Shown: positions 37,472 to 47,594, counted from the first letter of the stretch. The stretch is 64,000 nt of DNA from an uncultured Acinetobacter sp. (GCF_947493735.1 NZ_CANLSL010000004.1:82274-146273), one strand, 5' to 3'. Made by a program: numbers and translations. Notes: a model not told the origin generated them from the sequence alone.

Positions 37472-37584
37472 TTGCTTTTGCGCTTAGTCTAAAAGGCTTT
37501 TGCCGTTGTGATGTCATTTTAATGTTGTTATTTAAATTTTTCATTATAGTGACATGCAAATAAGACAGACTAAGCGCACAAAAG

Positions 37585-37609
37585 AAACGACTCCTGAAGT
37601 CGTTTTTTA
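37585..37609 (+). terminator. attenuator-like terminator between rpsB and tsf
   Basis: Stem AAACGACT/AGTCGTTT with loop CCTGA followed by T-residues. It would end a fraction of transcripts after rpsB; partial read-through into tsf is expected since the two genes are normally coexpressed. Confidence 0.75.
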
Positions 37610-37669
37610 CTAATCGCTTTTTATTTAAAGATTTTGTTTTAAATCAATCATCCGAATTAGGAGAATGAC

Positions 37670-38545
37670 ATGACTGCAATTACTGCAAGCATGGTAAAAG
37701 AATTACGTGACCGTACTGGTCTAGCAATGATGGAATGCAAAAAAGCATTGGAAGAAGCGAGTGGCGACATCGAGCTAGCGATTGATAACCTTCGTAAATC
37801 TGGTCAAGCAAAAGCTGCTAAAAAAGCAGGCAACATTGCTGCTGACGGTGCGATCACGATCGTACAAGAAGGCAATAAAGCACTTCTTTTAGAAGTAAAC
37901 TGCCAAACTGATTTCGTTGCTAAAGACGAAAACTTCAGCAACTTCTCAAATAAAGTTGCAAATGCTGCACTTGCTGCTGGCGAAACTGATGCTGCGAAAA
38001 TCGCAGAACTTAAACTTGAAGATGGTACAACTGTTGAAGAAACACGTATCGCTTTGGTTCAAAAAATCGGTGAAAACATCCAAGTACGTCGTGCAAAAAT
38101 CGTTGAAGGCGACAACTTGGCAGTGTATAAGCACGGTTTGAAAATCGGTGTAGTAGTTTCTTACACAGGTGATGCGGACACAGGTAAAGGTTTGGCGATG
38201 CACGTTGCTGCATTCAACCCAGTTGCAGTATCTGCTGAAGATATTCCTGCTGACTTGGTTGCAAAAGAGAAAGAAATTGCAGAAGCGAAGGCTCAAGAGT
38301 CTGGCAAACCTGCAAACATCATTGAAAAAATGGTTTCTGGTTCAGTAGAAAAATACTTGAACGAAGTATCTCTTGATCGTCAAATGTATGTGATCGACAA
38401 CGACAAGAAAGTTGCTGATGTACTTAAAGCAACTGGTACGACTGTTGCACAATTCGTTCGCTTCGAAGTAGGCGAAGGGATTGAGAAAAAAGCTGAAATG
38501 AGTTTTGCTGAAGAAGTTGCTGCTGCTCAAGCTGCTGCTAAATAA
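37670..38545 (+). CDS. tsf: elongation factor Ts
   Basis: A 291-residue EF-Ts, the guanine-nucleotide exchange factor for EF-Tu. The N-terminal module MVKELRDRTGLAMMECKKAL (about 9-28) is characteristic, with NCQTDFVAKDENF (about 75-87) and the coiled-coil and C-terminal module ending VEKYLNEVSLDRQMYV. AGGAG precedes the ATG. Own terminator downstream. Confidence 0.97.
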   Translation: MTAITASMVKELRDRTGLAMMECKKALEEASGDIELAIDNLRKSGQAKAAKKAGNIAADGAITIVQEGNKALLLEVNCQTDFVAKDENFSNFSNKVANAALAAGETDAAKIAELKLEDGTTVEETRIALVQKIGENIQVRRAKIVEGDNLAVYKHGLKIGVVVSYTGDADTGKGLAMHVAAFNPVAVSAEDIPADLVAKEKEIAEAKAQESGKPANIIEKMVSGSVEKYLNEVSLDRQMYVIDNDKKVADVLKATGTTVAQFVRFEVGEGIEKKAEMSFAEEVAAAQAAAK

Positions 38546-38614
38546 GCAGACTGCTTTTAAAAATGGAAAGATTGCCGAAATAAACTTCTAAAAATCTTTT
38601 CATTTTGACCCATA

Positions 38615-38650
38615 GGACTGAACATTGTGAATGTTTAGTCCTTTTTATTT
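38615..38650 (+). terminator. Rho-independent terminator of tsf
   Basis: A 12-bp stem GGACTGAACATT/AATGTTTAGTCC (one G-T pair) with loop GTG and a following T-rich tail CTTTTTATTT. Confidence 0.9.
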
Positions 38651-38702
38651 CCAGTCAAACTATGCTAGCGTTATGTTAGTAATCATTACAGGTATTAGAG
38701 TG

Positions 38703-38876
38703 ATGAAAAAGAAAGTAGCGGTGAAACTACCATTCCCAATGCCTTCGCAAAGTGATGACCAACAAGCGTTGGAGGCTCAAGATACACATAGTCATGTGCG
38801 CCCAAAGCCTGAACAATATGCAGATCGAACTTGGATGCCACCACGTGGTACACGTCGTTCGATGGGTAAACGCTAA
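38703..38876 (+). CDS. small hypothetical protein
   Basis: A 57-residue polar protein (MKKKVAVKLPFPMPS...RGTRRSMGKR) rich in basic residues and Pro, without membrane segments. The ATG at 38703 is taken; the open frame continues upstream into the tsf terminator, which is unlikely to be coding. No family is recognised, but ends and context (48 bp upstream of the DUF962 gene) suggest a real gene. Confidence 0.6.
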   Translation: MKKKVAVKLPFPMPSQSDDQQALEAQDTHSHVRPKPEQYADRTWMPPRGTRRSMGKR

Positions 38877-38924
38877 TTTGATGTTTGCAGTGTGATTGAG
38901 TACGGATTTTAAGGAGAAAATCAG

Positions 38925-39314
38925 ATGAATATGAAACAGGATTTCAGTGCATGCCAAACACCTGATCTTACTGAAAAACTACAAATGCCGATCAAAGATT
39001 ATCAGCAGTTTTATCGCTTTTATCTCACAGAACATCATGACCTGAATTGTCGTCGGTTACATTTTCTCGGTAGCAGTTTAGGTCTTTTGGCGTTTCGTAA
39101 AGCGATTAAAACACGTCAAAAACGTTATGTCGCTTTGGGCTTTTTTGCGGGATATGCTTGCGCTTGGGTCGGTCATTTTGTTTTTGAAAAAAATAAACCT
39201 GCGTCATTTAAGCAACCGTTTTATAGCTTTGTATCAGATTGGCGGATGTATTATCACATCGTTACCGGTCAGATCAGTTTGACAGATCAAGCGAAGGATA
39301 AGTTTCCGCACTAA
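38925..39314 (+). CDS. DUF962/Mpo1-like family protein
   Basis: A 129-residue protein of the DUF962 (Mpo1-like) family. The diagnostic pattern is present: YLTEHHDLNCRRLHFLGSSL (about 34-53), then GYACAWVGHFVFEKNKPASF (about 77-96) and SFVSDWRMYY. Yeast Mpo1 is an Fe(II) dioxygenase in fatty-acid alpha-oxidation; whether the bacterial relatives do the same is not established. Two short hydrophobic stretches suggest membrane contact. AAGGAG precedes the ATG. Confidence 0.82.
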   Translation: MNMKQDFSACQTPDLTEKLQMPIKDYQQFYRFYLTEHHDLNCRRLHFLGSSLGLLAFRKAIKTRQKRYVALGFFAGYACAWVGHFVFEKNKPASFKQPFYSFVSDWRMYYHIVTGQISLTDQAKDKFPH

Positions 39315-39480
39315 AATTTTTGACGATGATTTCTGATAGTGATTTTAGACATGGTTTTAGAGATCATTTTCTGAATTTTAAATCTGTAAAAATGAGAACT
39401 TTATAGCCATGCGTGCTGAAATATGCCAAATGGCTGTTTTTACGATATGAATTTTGGTTAGAATGTTTAAGTTGATGATT

Positions 39481-39511
39481 AAGCCTACTCAATGTGTAGG
39501 CTTATTTTTTG
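39481..39511 (+). terminator. Rho-independent terminator upstream of mtgA
   Basis: Perfect 8-bp stem AAGCCTAC/GTAGGCTT, loop TCAATGT and a T-run, about 165 bp after the DUF962 stop. It probably ends that transcript. Confidence 0.85.
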
Positions 39512-39549
39512 AGAATTGATTCACTTTGAAGTGTTAGATTTAAATTGAT

Positions 39550-40227
39550 ATGAAAAAATTTATTCTTCGTTTATTACTGGTTTTGGTCTGTGCGGTGTTA
39601 TTGGTACAAATTTGGATTTTCACCAGTTTGGCGTATTGGCGTTTTTTCCCAGTAGAATCAACCATGTTTATGCGCACTTACTATCTCACGACACCAAATG
39701 CCAAAGTCGTGCATGAATGGAAAGATAGCGAAGATATTAGCGATAACTTTAAACGTGCTGTGATCACCGCAGAAGATGGGCGATTCCTTGAGCACAATGG
39801 CTTCGACTGGGAAGGCATTGAGGATGCAATCAAGAAGAATGAAAAGAAAGGCGAAGTCGTTGCAGGTGGCTCGACCATTTCACAACAATTGGCTAAGAAT
39901 CTATTTTTATTTAACAAACGCTCTTATGTACGCAAAGCTCAAGAAGCCGTTGCAACATGGATGATGGAGCGTATGTGGTCTAAAGCCCGTATTCTGGAAG
40001 TCTATGTCAATTCAGTTGAATTTGGTGAAGGGATATACGGTATTGAAGCGGCGACTCAACATTATTATGGTAAAAGTGCTAAAAGCCTGACCAAAGATCA
40101 AGCTGCACATCTTGCATCTATGCTTCCGAATCCACGCTACTACGAGGATCATGGTCCAGATGGGAAGTTTAAGGCACGTAAGCGTATGATTTTACGCTAT
40201 ATGAAATATAGTCACTTGCCGAATTAG
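39550..40227 (+). CDS. mtgA: monofunctional biosynthetic peptidoglycan transglycosylase
   Basis: A 225-residue GT51 glycosyltransferase that polymerises lipid II. An N-terminal membrane anchor ([19 protein letters not shown], about 6-24) precedes the catalytic domain with [20 protein letters not shown] (about 74-93, catalytic Glu) and [15 protein letters not shown] (about 106-120). A second active-site region is [27 protein letters not shown], split by variable positions. Length is normal. Confidence 0.94.
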   Translation: MKKFILRLLLVLVCAVLLVQIWIFTSLAYWRFFPVESTMFMRTYYLTTPNAKVVHEWKDSEDISDNFKRAVITAEDGRFLEHNGFDWEGIEDAIKKNEKKGEVVAGGSTISQQLAKNLFLFNKRSYVRKAQEAVATWMMERMWSKARILEVYVNSVEFGEGIYGIEAATQHYYGKSAKSLTKDQAAHLASMLPNPRYYEDHGPDGKFKARKRMILRYMKYSHLPN

Positions 40228-40334
40228 TATGCCAATCTCAGCTATAGCTTATTGGATTATGCATTAAGATATAGTTTTATCTATCTAATATTTAATGATA
40301 AAATCAATTTATATTTTTTAAAAAATGATATAGA

Positions 40335-40465
40335 CCTCGCCTCACTGCTGATCACGTGCAAGCACTGCATATACGTAGTGCAAGAGCTCGGCGAGGAGGG
40401 GTTTTGGGGGACTTCGTTCCCCAACCCCAAGCGCAATTTTGGTTGCCATAGCCAACCAAAATTGC
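40335..40465. repeat. triple-hairpin intergenic element after mtgA
   Basis: Three hairpins in a row. The first pairs CCTCGCC (40335-40341) with GGCGAGG (40390-40396) around an inner GCACT/AGTGC. The second is GGGG..GGGGA / TCCCC..CCCC (40398-40428) around CTTCGT. The third is a perfect 13-bp stem GCAATTTTGGTTG / CAACCAAAATTGC (40433-40465). Its GC content is much higher than the flanks. No coding sequence. Confidence 0.65.
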
Positions 40466-40602
40466 CAAAATCAAAGCTTATAAAGCATTCAATGTGACAG
40501 TCATGCTTTTATAAAAATTGAGATTGGCGTGAATTAGTGCGAGTGGGTATTTTTACCATGATCATTGAATTTAATTTATTGCTAAACAAGATTTTTACCG
40601 AA

Positions 40603-40637
40603 TTGTCATAATTATGTCGCATAATAAAGAAAACAAT
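40603..40637 (+). promoter_or_regulatory. probable Pho box and -10 element of ppk1
   Basis: TTGTCAT (40603-40609), a 4-base spacer and ATGTCGC (40614-40620) have the 7-4-7 layout of a PhoB site (consensus half CTGTCAT). AACAAT (40632-40637) lies 11 bp further as a -10. Induction of ppk by phosphate starvation has been described in Acinetobacter; binding here is predicted, not shown. Confidence 0.6.
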
Positions 40638-40666
40638 CTCATTGATAAATTTAAGGCAGTCTTTCA

Positions 40667-42754
40667 ATGAATCAAGTAGCATCGAATCCATCAACAGAAG
40701 CGACCAATAATTATACTTTTCATGATCGTTATATCAATCGTGAGCTCTCAATTTTAGACTTCCATCTGCGTGTTCTTGAACAAGCGGTCAATCCTGCACA
40801 CCCATTATTAGATCGTCTGACCTTTCTATTGATCTTTTCAAGTAATATGGATGAGTTTTTTGAAATTCGTGTTGCGGGTGTACTTGAGCAATTGTACTTA
40901 GGTAATGAAAGCCATAGCCCAGATGGACTTACACCCCGTGAGGTGCTTGATCGTATTTCTGAAACGGCACATGCGGCGATTGATCGTCAATATCGTATAT
41001 TGAATGAGGAAATTTTACCAAAGCTACGTGAAGAAAATATTTGTTTCCTCAAACGTGATGAACTCACGGATGAGCAATTAGTTTGGTTGAAAAAATATTT
41101 CCAAGAACAAGTTGCACCTGTTCTTACGCCGATTAGCCTTGATCCTGCGCACCCATTTCCTCGGTTAGTCAATAAAAGTCTAAACTTTATTGTTACTTTA
41201 GAAGGCAAAGATGCTTTCGGTCGTCAAATCGAGCTTGCGGTCGTACCTGCACCACGTTCGCTACCTCGTGTGGTACGTTTACCTGATGAGCTAACTGGTG
41301 GACATGAGCATCATGTGATGCTCTCTGCAATTATTCATGAGCATGTGTCTGATCTTTTCCCAGGGATGACGGCGACAGGTTGCTATCAATTCCGTGTCAC
41401 GCGGAATGCCGATTTGGCACTCAATGAAGATGTTGAAGATTTGGCGATTGCCTTAAAAGGTGAATTGAGCTCACGTCGATTTGGTCGTGCTGTGCGCCTA
41501 GAAGTGACTGAAAACTGCCCTCAACATATCTATGAATATTTACTTGAAGAGTTCCATCTAGAAGAATCTGACCTGTATAAAGTCAATGGTCCTGTGAACT
41601 TAACTCGACTCATTTCCAACTTTAAACGTCCACACTTGCGTTATAGTGCGCACACGCCAATAATCCCAAAGGTGCTCAAAAAGTCTGAAAGCATTTTTTC
41701 AGCGATGAAAAAGCAAGATATTTTACTGCATCATCCGTATGAGTCTTTTGCGCCAGTGATTAATTTACTTCGTGAAGCAGCCCGAGATCCAAAAGTGTTG
41801 GCGATTAAGCAAACTTTGTATCGTAGCGGACCTAACTCGGAAATCGTACAAGTGCTTGCTGAAGCGGCTCGTAATGGCAAAGAAGTCACCGCTGTCATTG
41901 AACTTCGTGCTCGATTTGATGAAGAGTCCAATATTGCCGTCGCAAATATTCTACAAGAGGCAGGTGCGGTCGTTGTATATGGTATTGTGGGCTATAAAAC
42001 CCATGCCAAAATGATCTTGATTGTGCGTCGTGAAGACAATCAACTGATGCGTTATGTCCATCTTGGTACGGGTAACTATCATGCAGGCAATGCACGGATT
42101 TATACCGATTATGGCTTGCTCACCACCAATAAAGAACTCTCCGAAGATGTGCATCGTGTCTTCCAAGAGCTGACAGGTATGGGCAAAACAGTGAAGTTGA
42201 AAAAACTGTTACATGCACCATTTACCCTACATCAGCAACTGATGAACTTTATTGACCATGAAATTGCCAATGCAATTGCAGGGAAAAAAGCCCGCATTAT
42301 CGTCAAAGTGAATGCGATTACAGAACAGCAATTGATTGATAAATTGTACGAAGCCTCGCAAGCAGGCGTGAAGATTGATTTGATCGTACGCTCGATTTGC
42401 TGTCTTCGTCCACAGCTCAGAGGTTTATCAGAAAATATTCATGTGCGTTCGATCGTTGGACGTTTCTTAGAACATACACGGGTTTATTATTTTGAAAATG
42501 ATGGTAATCCACGAGTTTATTGCTCAAGTGCCGACTGGATGGATCGAAATCTATTTAGTCGTGTTGAAGCATGTTTCCCAGTTGAAGATCCTGTGTTGCG
42601 TAAGCGCATCATTGAACAAGGTTTATTGAATTATCTCAAAGACAATCAACAAGCTTGGGAGCTTCAACCTGATGGTCAATGGTTTGCTGTATCTGCCAAA
42701 AATGGTGAGGACTTATATATCTCACAGCAAGTATTGTTGGAACATTTTCAGTAA
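40667..42754 (+). CDS. ppk1: polyphosphate kinase 1
   Basis: A 695-residue PPK1 that reversibly makes inorganic polyphosphate from ATP. It has the N-terminal [19 protein letters not shown], the PLD-like catalytic core with the autophosphorylated His in [15 protein letters not shown] (about 443) and the second His in [18 protein letters not shown] (about 463-480), and C-terminal [20 protein letters not shown]. Length is normal. A Pho-box-like site precedes it and a terminator follows, so it is monocistronic and probably phosphate-regulated. Confidence 0.96.
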   Translation: MNQVASNPSTEATNNYTFHDRYINRELSILDFHLRVLEQAVNPAHPLLDRLTFLLIFSSNMDEFFEIRVAGVLEQLYLGNESHSPDGLTPREVLDRISETAHAAIDRQYRILNEEILPKLREENICFLKRDELTDEQLVWLKKYFQEQVAPVLTPISLDPAHPFPRLVNKSLNFIVTLEGKDAFGRQIELAVVPAPRSLPRVVRLPDELTGGHEHHVMLSAIIHEHVSDLFPGMTATGCYQFRVTRNADLALNEDVEDLAIALKGELSSRRFGRAVRLEVTENCPQHIYEYLLEEFHLEESDLYKVNGPVNLTRLISNFKRPHLRYSAHTPIIPKVLKKSESIFSAMKKQDILLHHPYESFAPVINLLREAARDPKVLAIKQTLYRSGPNSEIVQVLAEAARNGKEVTAVIELRARFDEESNIAVANILQEAGAVVVYGIVGYKTHAKMILIVRREDNQLMRYVHLGTGNYHAGNARIYTDYGLLTTNKELSEDVHRVFQELTGMGKTVKLKKLLHAPFTLHQQLMNFIDHEIANAIAGKKARIIVKVNAITEQQLIDKLYEASQAGVKIDLIVRSICCLRPQLRGLSENIHVRSIVGRFLEHTRVYYFENDGNPRVYCSSADWMDRNLFSRVEACFPVEDPVLRKRIIEQGLLNYLKDNQQAWELQPDGQWFAVSAKNGEDLYISQQVLLEHFQ

Positions 42755-42771
42755 ATAATCAAAAACTTCAT

Positions 42772-42815
42772 AAAAAAAGAGGCACTCAGATTCACATCTT
42801 GCCTCTATTTTTTTT
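42772..42815. terminator. Rho-independent terminator of ppk1
   Basis: Stem AGAGGCA/TGCCTCT with a 15-base loop, preceded by an A-run and followed by a T-run; usable by ppk1 and the convergent alaA. Confidence 0.85.
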
Positions 42816-42831
42816 GTTATATTTTTAGCTT

Positions 42832-44067
42832 TTAAGCACGTAACGCCGCAAAATAACGACTGATACGGTTAATTGCCTCACGTAGTTCAGTTGGGGCAGG
42901 CAAGAACACTACACGGAAGTGATCAGGTGTCGGCCAGTTAAATCCTGTGCCTTGTACCAATAATACCTTCTCTGCACGAAGAAGGTTAAGCATGAGCTCC
43001 TCATCATCTTCGATTGGATAAATATTTGGATCAAGTTTCGGGAAGCAGTACATTGCACCTTCAGGCTTAACACAGCTTACACCTGGGATTTCATTCAGCA
43101 TTTCCCATGCAATATTGCGCTGTTCGTACAAGCGACCGCCTGGACGGATCAAGTCATTAATCGACTGATAACCACCGAGCGCAGTTTGAATTGCATATTG
43201 CGCTTGGACATTGGCACACAAACGCATTGAAGCAAGCATGTCTAGGCCTTCGATAAAGTCTTTTGCTTTAGATTTATCACCTGAGATCGCCATCCAACCT
43301 GCACGAAAGCCTGCAATACGATAAGACTTTGATAAGCCATTAAATGAAATGCACAGCAAATCTTTGGCAATAGAAGCGACTGATACATGCTCAATACCGT
43401 CATAGATGATCTTGTCGTAGATTTCATCAGCAAACAAAATCAAATCGTGCTTACGTGCCAATGCCACGATCTGTTCTAAGATATGACGTGGATAGACTGA
43501 GCCTGTTGGATTGTTTGGGTTAATGATCACAATACCACGTGTATTGGCTGTGATTTTTGATTCCATATCGGCAATATCAGGATACCAACTATTTTCTTCA
43601 TCACATTTATAGTGAATCGCTGTACCTCCTGATAAGTTCACCGCAGCGGTCCATAGTGGATAGTCAGGCATTGGAATGAGCATCTCATCGCCATCATTAA
43701 GCAAGCCTTGCATCGACATCACGATGAGCTCAGACACGCCATTACCGATATACACATCGTTGACGTGTAAATCTAAAATGCCTTTTTGCTGATAATACTG
43801 ACACACTGCTTTACGTGCAGGGAAAATGCCTTTTGAATCTGAATAGCCAATCGCATTCGGTAGATTGAGTGCTACATCATTAATGATTTCTTGCGGTGCT
43901 TCAAAACCAAATGGTGCAGGATTGCCAATATTCAACTTGATAATACGGTGACCTTGCTCCTCCATCTCATTGGCGGCTCGCAACACAGGTCCGCGAATAT
44001 CGTAGCAAACATGCTCCAATTTAGCTGATTTTTTAATTTCCCGTGTATAACGACTTTGAGTGGACAT
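42832..44067 (-). CDS. alaA: alanine-synthesising aminotransferase (AlaA type)
   Basis: A 411-residue class I/II PLP aminotransferase. NIGNPAPFGFEAPQEI (about 47-62) and the SLSKSYR-type motif GLSKSYRIAGFRAGWM with the PLP Lys (about 244) match the AlaA/YfbQ group, which transfers glutamate nitrogen to pyruvate. NPNNPTGSVYP (about 180) binds PLP. The ATG at 44067 has GGAAAAGG upstream; the longer frame adds 17 unrelated residues. Other aminotransferase substrates cannot be excluded. Confidence 0.88.
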   Translation of the reverse strand: MSTQSRYTREIKKSAKLEHVCYDIRGPVLRAANEMEEQGHRIIKLNIGNPAPFGFEAPQEIINDVALNLPNAIGYSDSKGIFPARKAVCQYYQQKGILDLHVNDVYIGNGVSELIVMSMQGLLNDGDEMLIPMPDYPLWTAAVNLSGGTAIHYKCDEENSWYPDIADMESKITANTRGIVIINPNNPTGSVYPRHILEQIVALARKHDLILFADEIYDKIIYDGIEHVSVASIAKDLLCISFNGLSKSYRIAGFRAGWMAISGDKSKAKDFIEGLDMLASMRLCANVQAQYAIQTALGGYQSINDLIRPGGRLYEQRNIAWEMLNEIPGVSCVKPEGAMYCFPKLDPNIYPIEDDEELMLNLLRAEKVLLVQGTGFNWPTPDHFRVVFLPAPTELREAINRISRYFAALRA

Positions 44068-44232
44068 GACCTTTTCCAGTAATTTCCAATGAATGAATGT
44101 AAGGCGAAAGCAAAACATCGTTAAAAGTTTTACTCATTTTCATATATTTACACTAGCAATTTTTATTTCAGTAGCGTAAATATAAGATGTGCAATCATGA
44201 CATTTTCAACACAAGAATGAAAGGAGCGGACA

Positions 44233-44652
44233 ATGGGAAAAGTCAATAAAACAGACCGCGAGTGGCAACGTGAGTTGAGTCCAGAAGAGTTTCGCATCAC
44301 TCGTCAGAAAGGTACGGAACCTGCATTTACAGGGCAATACTGGAATAGCAAAGCAGATGGCGTGTACAAATGCCGTTGTTGCGGTACGCCATTATTCTCT
44401 TCAGAAACTAAATATGATTCTGGCTCAGGCTGGCCAAGTTTCTACCGTCCGATCGACCAGAGTAATATCGAAGAACATAATGATCAAAGTCACGGTATGA
44501 CACGTACGGAGTTGACTTGTCATAATTGTGATGCACATCTTGGGCATGTCTTTGAAGATGGACCACAGCCTACAGGTTTACGCTACTGTATCAACTCAGC
44601 ATCTTTAAAATTACAAACACAACAAAATGTCGATGAGGACAATTATCCATGA
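44233..44652 (+). CDS. msrB: peptide-methionine (R)-S-oxide reductase
   Basis: A 139-residue MsrB that repairs the R-isomer of methionine sulfoxide. Zinc cysteines are in [11 protein letters not shown] (about 46-56) and [14 protein letters not shown] (about 96-109). The catalytic Cys is in [10 protein letters not shown] (about 117-126), and [11 protein letters not shown] is present. AAGGAG precedes the ATG. It overlaps the glutathione peroxidase gene by ATGA, giving a two-gene oxidative-damage operon. Confidence 0.95.
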   Translation: MGKVNKTDREWQRELSPEEFRITRQKGTEPAFTGQYWNSKADGVYKCRCCGTPLFSSETKYDSGSGWPSFYRPIDQSNIEEHNDQSHGMTRTELTCHNCDAHLGHVFEDGPQPTGLRYCINSASLKLQTQQNVDEDNYP

Positions 44653-45128
44653 GTCATATTTATCAATTTGAAGCGGAGCTCTTAGAGGGTGGGACGCAAA
44701 GCCTGTCTGAATATGAAGGCAAAGTAATTTTGATCGTCAATACAGCGAGTAAATGTGGATTTACACCACAATTTCACGGTTTAGAAAATGTCTATGAAAA
44801 ATATAAAGATCAAGGTTTAGTGGTACTTGGCTTTCCATGCAATCAATTTGGTGGGCAAGATCCGGGTAGTAATGAAGAAATTGGCGAGTTCTGTCAGCGT
44901 AATTATGGCGTGAGCTTTCCAATGTTTGCAAAGGTCGATGTGAAAGGGCCTGAATCACATGCGATCTTCCGTTATCTCACACGTGAAACTAAAGGTTTTA
45001 TCAATCGTAATATTAAGTGGAACTTTACCAAGTTTCTCATTGGTCGTGATGGACAAATACTTGGACGTTATGCACCAACCACCAAGCCTGAAAGCCTAGA
45101 AGCAGATATCGAAAAAGCTTTGGCTTAA
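44649..45128 (+). CDS. glutathione peroxidase family thiol peroxidase
   Basis: A 159-residue GPx-fold protein. The peroxidatic residue is Cys, not Sec, in [12 protein letters not shown] (about 29-40), with the active-site Gln/Trp partners in [14 protein letters not shown] (about 58-71) and [11 protein letters not shown]. Such bacterial enzymes usually reduce hydroperoxides with thioredoxin or glutathione. It is translationally coupled to msrB through a four-base overlap, linking peroxide removal with methionine repair. Confidence 0.93.
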   Translation: MSHIYQFEAELLEGGTQSLSEYEGKVILIVNTASKCGFTPQFHGLENVYEKYKDQGLVVLGFPCNQFGGQDPGSNEEIGEFCQRNYGVSFPMFAKVDVKGPESHAIFRYLTRETKGFINRNIKWNFTKFLIGRDGQILGRYAPTTKPESLEADIEKALA

Positions 45129-45155
45129 ATGATGAATATTTAGAATGACTTGAAT

Positions 45156-45180
45156 AAGACCAAAGCAGTGCTTTGGTCTT
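45156..45180. terminator. hairpin between the peroxidase gene and the convergent gene
   Basis: Perfect 11-bp stem AAGACCAAAGC/GCTTTGGTCTT with loop AGT, between convergent genes. T-runs are weak on both sides, so termination strength is uncertain. Confidence 0.6.
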
Positions 45181-45197
45181 AACGTATTGTGTGCGGT

Positions 45198-46202
45198 TTA
45201 ATCATGCAAAATAGCATTCACTTCATCAGACGCATAAAATTGCATCAGATAAAAACGAATACGATCGGATAAATATCCATCATTCACTAACTTTTCAATA
45301 ATCGGTAAACACAAATCCGCAAGCTCTGAACGCAGTAAATCCTGATCAACATTGATGTCTGCAAGCACTTTGGCAAATGTATCGTTCTGATGGGTATCAA
45401 TCCAGTGCGCAACACCTGTTGAAACTTGTTCTTGTAAATATTCTGTTTGACGAAGATGATCCCAAATTTTATGTCCGAGTCCGACAGTATGCGGTAAATC
45501 TTCAATCAAAATATAGTTTTTTACAGCACTTAATGGTGCAACTTTGATGCTATGCCAAAACTTTGCTTGTAGGTGATAAACCTTATCATCGTCGAGATAT
45601 TGATTGATTAATCGTTCGCTTAAGCTACTAATTTTAGCGAAATTCTTATGTAGGTAGTTGCGTAGATTATCATCGAGTGAATTGTCAGATGCACGCTCCA
45701 GTACAGATTTTCCAACCTTCATCAATGAGCCCATACCAGGGACTTTTTTACTCAGCATGGCATTGTTCATAAAGTCTTTGATACTTTGTTGCACAATATT
45801 GGTCATCAATTCGACATAAGCAGAATTATTCACAAGTTGTTTAATGAGTGTTTTGCGATGTTCCGTTTTTGAGGCGATATATTGAGCGATTTCATCAATG
45901 GTATTCACATCAAGTACAGTTTCAATTTTTGTACTTACATTGTCAGGATGATCAAGGGCGAGAGCGATATGCTGTTCAATCAATGAGATAAGACTTGTTG
46001 AAGCTTTGGTATTGAGAATCTGTTGTTGTAACAGCGCATTCACTTGCGGATGTTGCCAAAGATCACCAACTTTTTGCTGGGTTAACCATTCAAAAAATCC
46101 CATAAACTCATCAATAATCGTTTGTTTTTGAGTGAGTTGTACTTCAATAAACTTGATTTGTGCATCGAGTAAGGCTTGGGCTTTGGGATTGATCGTAGAC
46201 AT
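45198..46202 (-). CDS. hypothetical helical protein
   Basis: A 334-residue soluble protein with no recognised family. It is helix-rich throughout, with heptad-like stretches (QALLDAQIKFIEVQLTQKQ at the N-terminus; LLQQQILNTK; FMNNAMLSKKVPGMGSLM). No signal peptide, transmembrane helix or catalytic motif is seen. It is monocistronic and followed on the same strand by nothing until the convergent hairpin. Confidence 0.72.
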   Translation of the reverse strand: MSTINPKAQALLDAQIKFIEVQLTQKQTIIDEFMGFFEWLTQQKVGDLWQHPQVNALLQQQILNTKASTSLISLIEQHIALALDHPDNVSTKIETVLDVNTIDEIAQYIASKTEHRKTLIKQLVNNSAYVELMTNIVQQSIKDFMNNAMLSKKVPGMGSLMKVGKSVLERASDNSLDDNLRNYLHKNFAKISSLSERLINQYLDDDKVYHLQAKFWHSIKVAPLSAVKNYILIEDLPHTVGLGHKIWDHLRQTEYLQEQVSTGVAHWIDTHQNDTFAKVLADINVDQDLLRSELADLCLPIIEKLVNDGYLSDRIRFYLMQFYASDEVNAILHD

Positions 46203-46267
46203 ATATTCTCAAACGCTCACTGAAAAATTTGGCACTGTTAGGAAAAGTACAAGAAGAAAAGACTAAA

Positions 46268-46294
46268 AGAAAAGCCCATCTAAAATGAGCTTTT
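46268..46294 (-). terminator. Rho-independent terminator of the secreted hydrolase
   Basis: On the minus strand AAAAGCTCAT and ATGGGCTTTT pair (one G-T) around a five-base loop, followed by a T-rich tail, just after the hydrolase stop at 46306. Confidence 0.8.
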
Positions 46295-46305
46295 CCAAAT
46301 TCGGT

Positions 46306-47346
46306 TTAAGGTGCAGTTTGCGTGCTTTGCTTTTTCTTTGCAAGCTGAACTTTATTTAAAAACTTGAGATAATCCTGTGCAACTACTTGATCAAGCTCAA
46401 GAAGTGGCATATGTCCAACATCTTTATAGATAATTGGTTTTTCGGCATTTTTAAGTAAGGATTGTAATTCTTGAGCGACCTCTTTATTGACGATGCGATC
46501 TTGATCCCCCCAAAGAATTAATACAGGTGAATCAATAATACGACCTGCCATCGCAAAGCTGTCAGGTGTAAAGGCTTTTTGAATCATGACAATTTGATCA
46601 ATCACATGTTGCGTTTGTGATGAGTTTTTGATCATTAAAGCTTCTTGTTCCTTCAAAATTTCTTTAGGAATAAATGGAGGGTTTGCCATCGCAAGCTTTA
46701 ACAACTGCTCAAATTCACCCGACTGATCAACGATTAATGATTTTAGCTGTGCTGGGTCTTTTAAAAACTTGGTATTTGCGGTTTTGTAGACACCTGCTGC
46801 ATTCATCAATAATAAACTATCGATCTTGTGCGAATATTGCGCACTATACAGATAAGCAATTGCACCACCCAGCGAGTGTCCTGCAACATGAATGGAATCA
46901 TTAATACCTAATGCTTCAGTAAAGCGTTTTAACTTTTCTGTGAGATTCGGAACAGAAGAATCAAAATCTTTTGGCACTTTGGTGTCACCGTGAAATGGCA
47001 AGTCTGGAATGATGACGTGGTAGTACGGCGTCAAATAGTGTACAACACGATTCCAATTGTCACGTGTGCCGGATAGTCCATGAATCAAAAGAACCGTGGG
47101 TTTGCTCGCATCACCGCCTTCACTATAATGCCATTCAATTTCGGCGACTTGTTTTTTCTGACTTTTTAGTCCTGCCCAAGTGCGCTCTTGCGCTAGAATC
47201 GAGCTAAATGTGGTATTAATTTGTTCATTCGTTTTAGCATGAGAGATATGATATGCAGAACCGAGACTGATCACAGCACTCAGAAGCGCAATTTTAAGTT
47301 TTGAATTGAGACTTTGCGATATCACGTTGTATTTATTGTTTGACAT
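46306..47346 (-). CDS. exported or membrane-anchored alpha/beta-hydrolase
   Basis: A 346-residue alpha/beta-hydrolase. A basic N-terminus and hydrophobic stretch (KIALLSAVISLGSAYHISHA, about 18-37) suggest export or anchoring in the membrane. LLIHGLSGTRDNW (about 85-97) is the oxyanion-hole region, the nucleophile is in VAGHSLGGAIAY (about 154-165), the acid in LILWGDQDRIVN and the histidine in DVGHMPLLE. The substrate is unknown; lipase or esterase activity is likely. Confidence 0.85.
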   Translation of the reverse strand: MSNNKYNVISQSLNSKLKIALLSAVISLGSAYHISHAKTNEQINTTFSSILAQERTWAGLKSQKKQVAEIEWHYSEGGDASKPTVLLIHGLSGTRDNWNRVVHYLTPYYHVIIPDLPFHGDTKVPKDFDSSVPNLTEKLKRFTEALGINDSIHVAGHSLGGAIAYLYSAQYSHKIDSLLLMNAAGVYKTANTKFLKDPAQLKSLIVDQSGEFEQLLKLAMANPPFIPKEILKEQEALMIKNSSQTQHVIDQIVMIQKAFTPDSFAMAGRIIDSPVLILWGDQDRIVNKEVAQELQSLLKNAEKPIIYKDVGHMPLLELDQVVAQDYLKFLNKVQLAKKKQSTQTAP

Positions 47347-47594
47347 AAATGGCTAATCCTTAGCGATGAACTGAGTTTACTATAATTAAAAATGAATAGC
47401 TTTGTAATTTGCCTAAATCACATGGTTTTGGGCAAAATGATCAAGGCGCTGAATGAAAGAATATTGAATAATAATTTAGAGATTTTTAAAAAGAATAAAT
47501 TTTAGTGTTTCCGAAAAAAATAACAAATTTAATCAATGACAAGTGAGTGGTAGCCTTTTAAAATATAAGCAAATTTAAGTTGGAAAAGTTTGCA

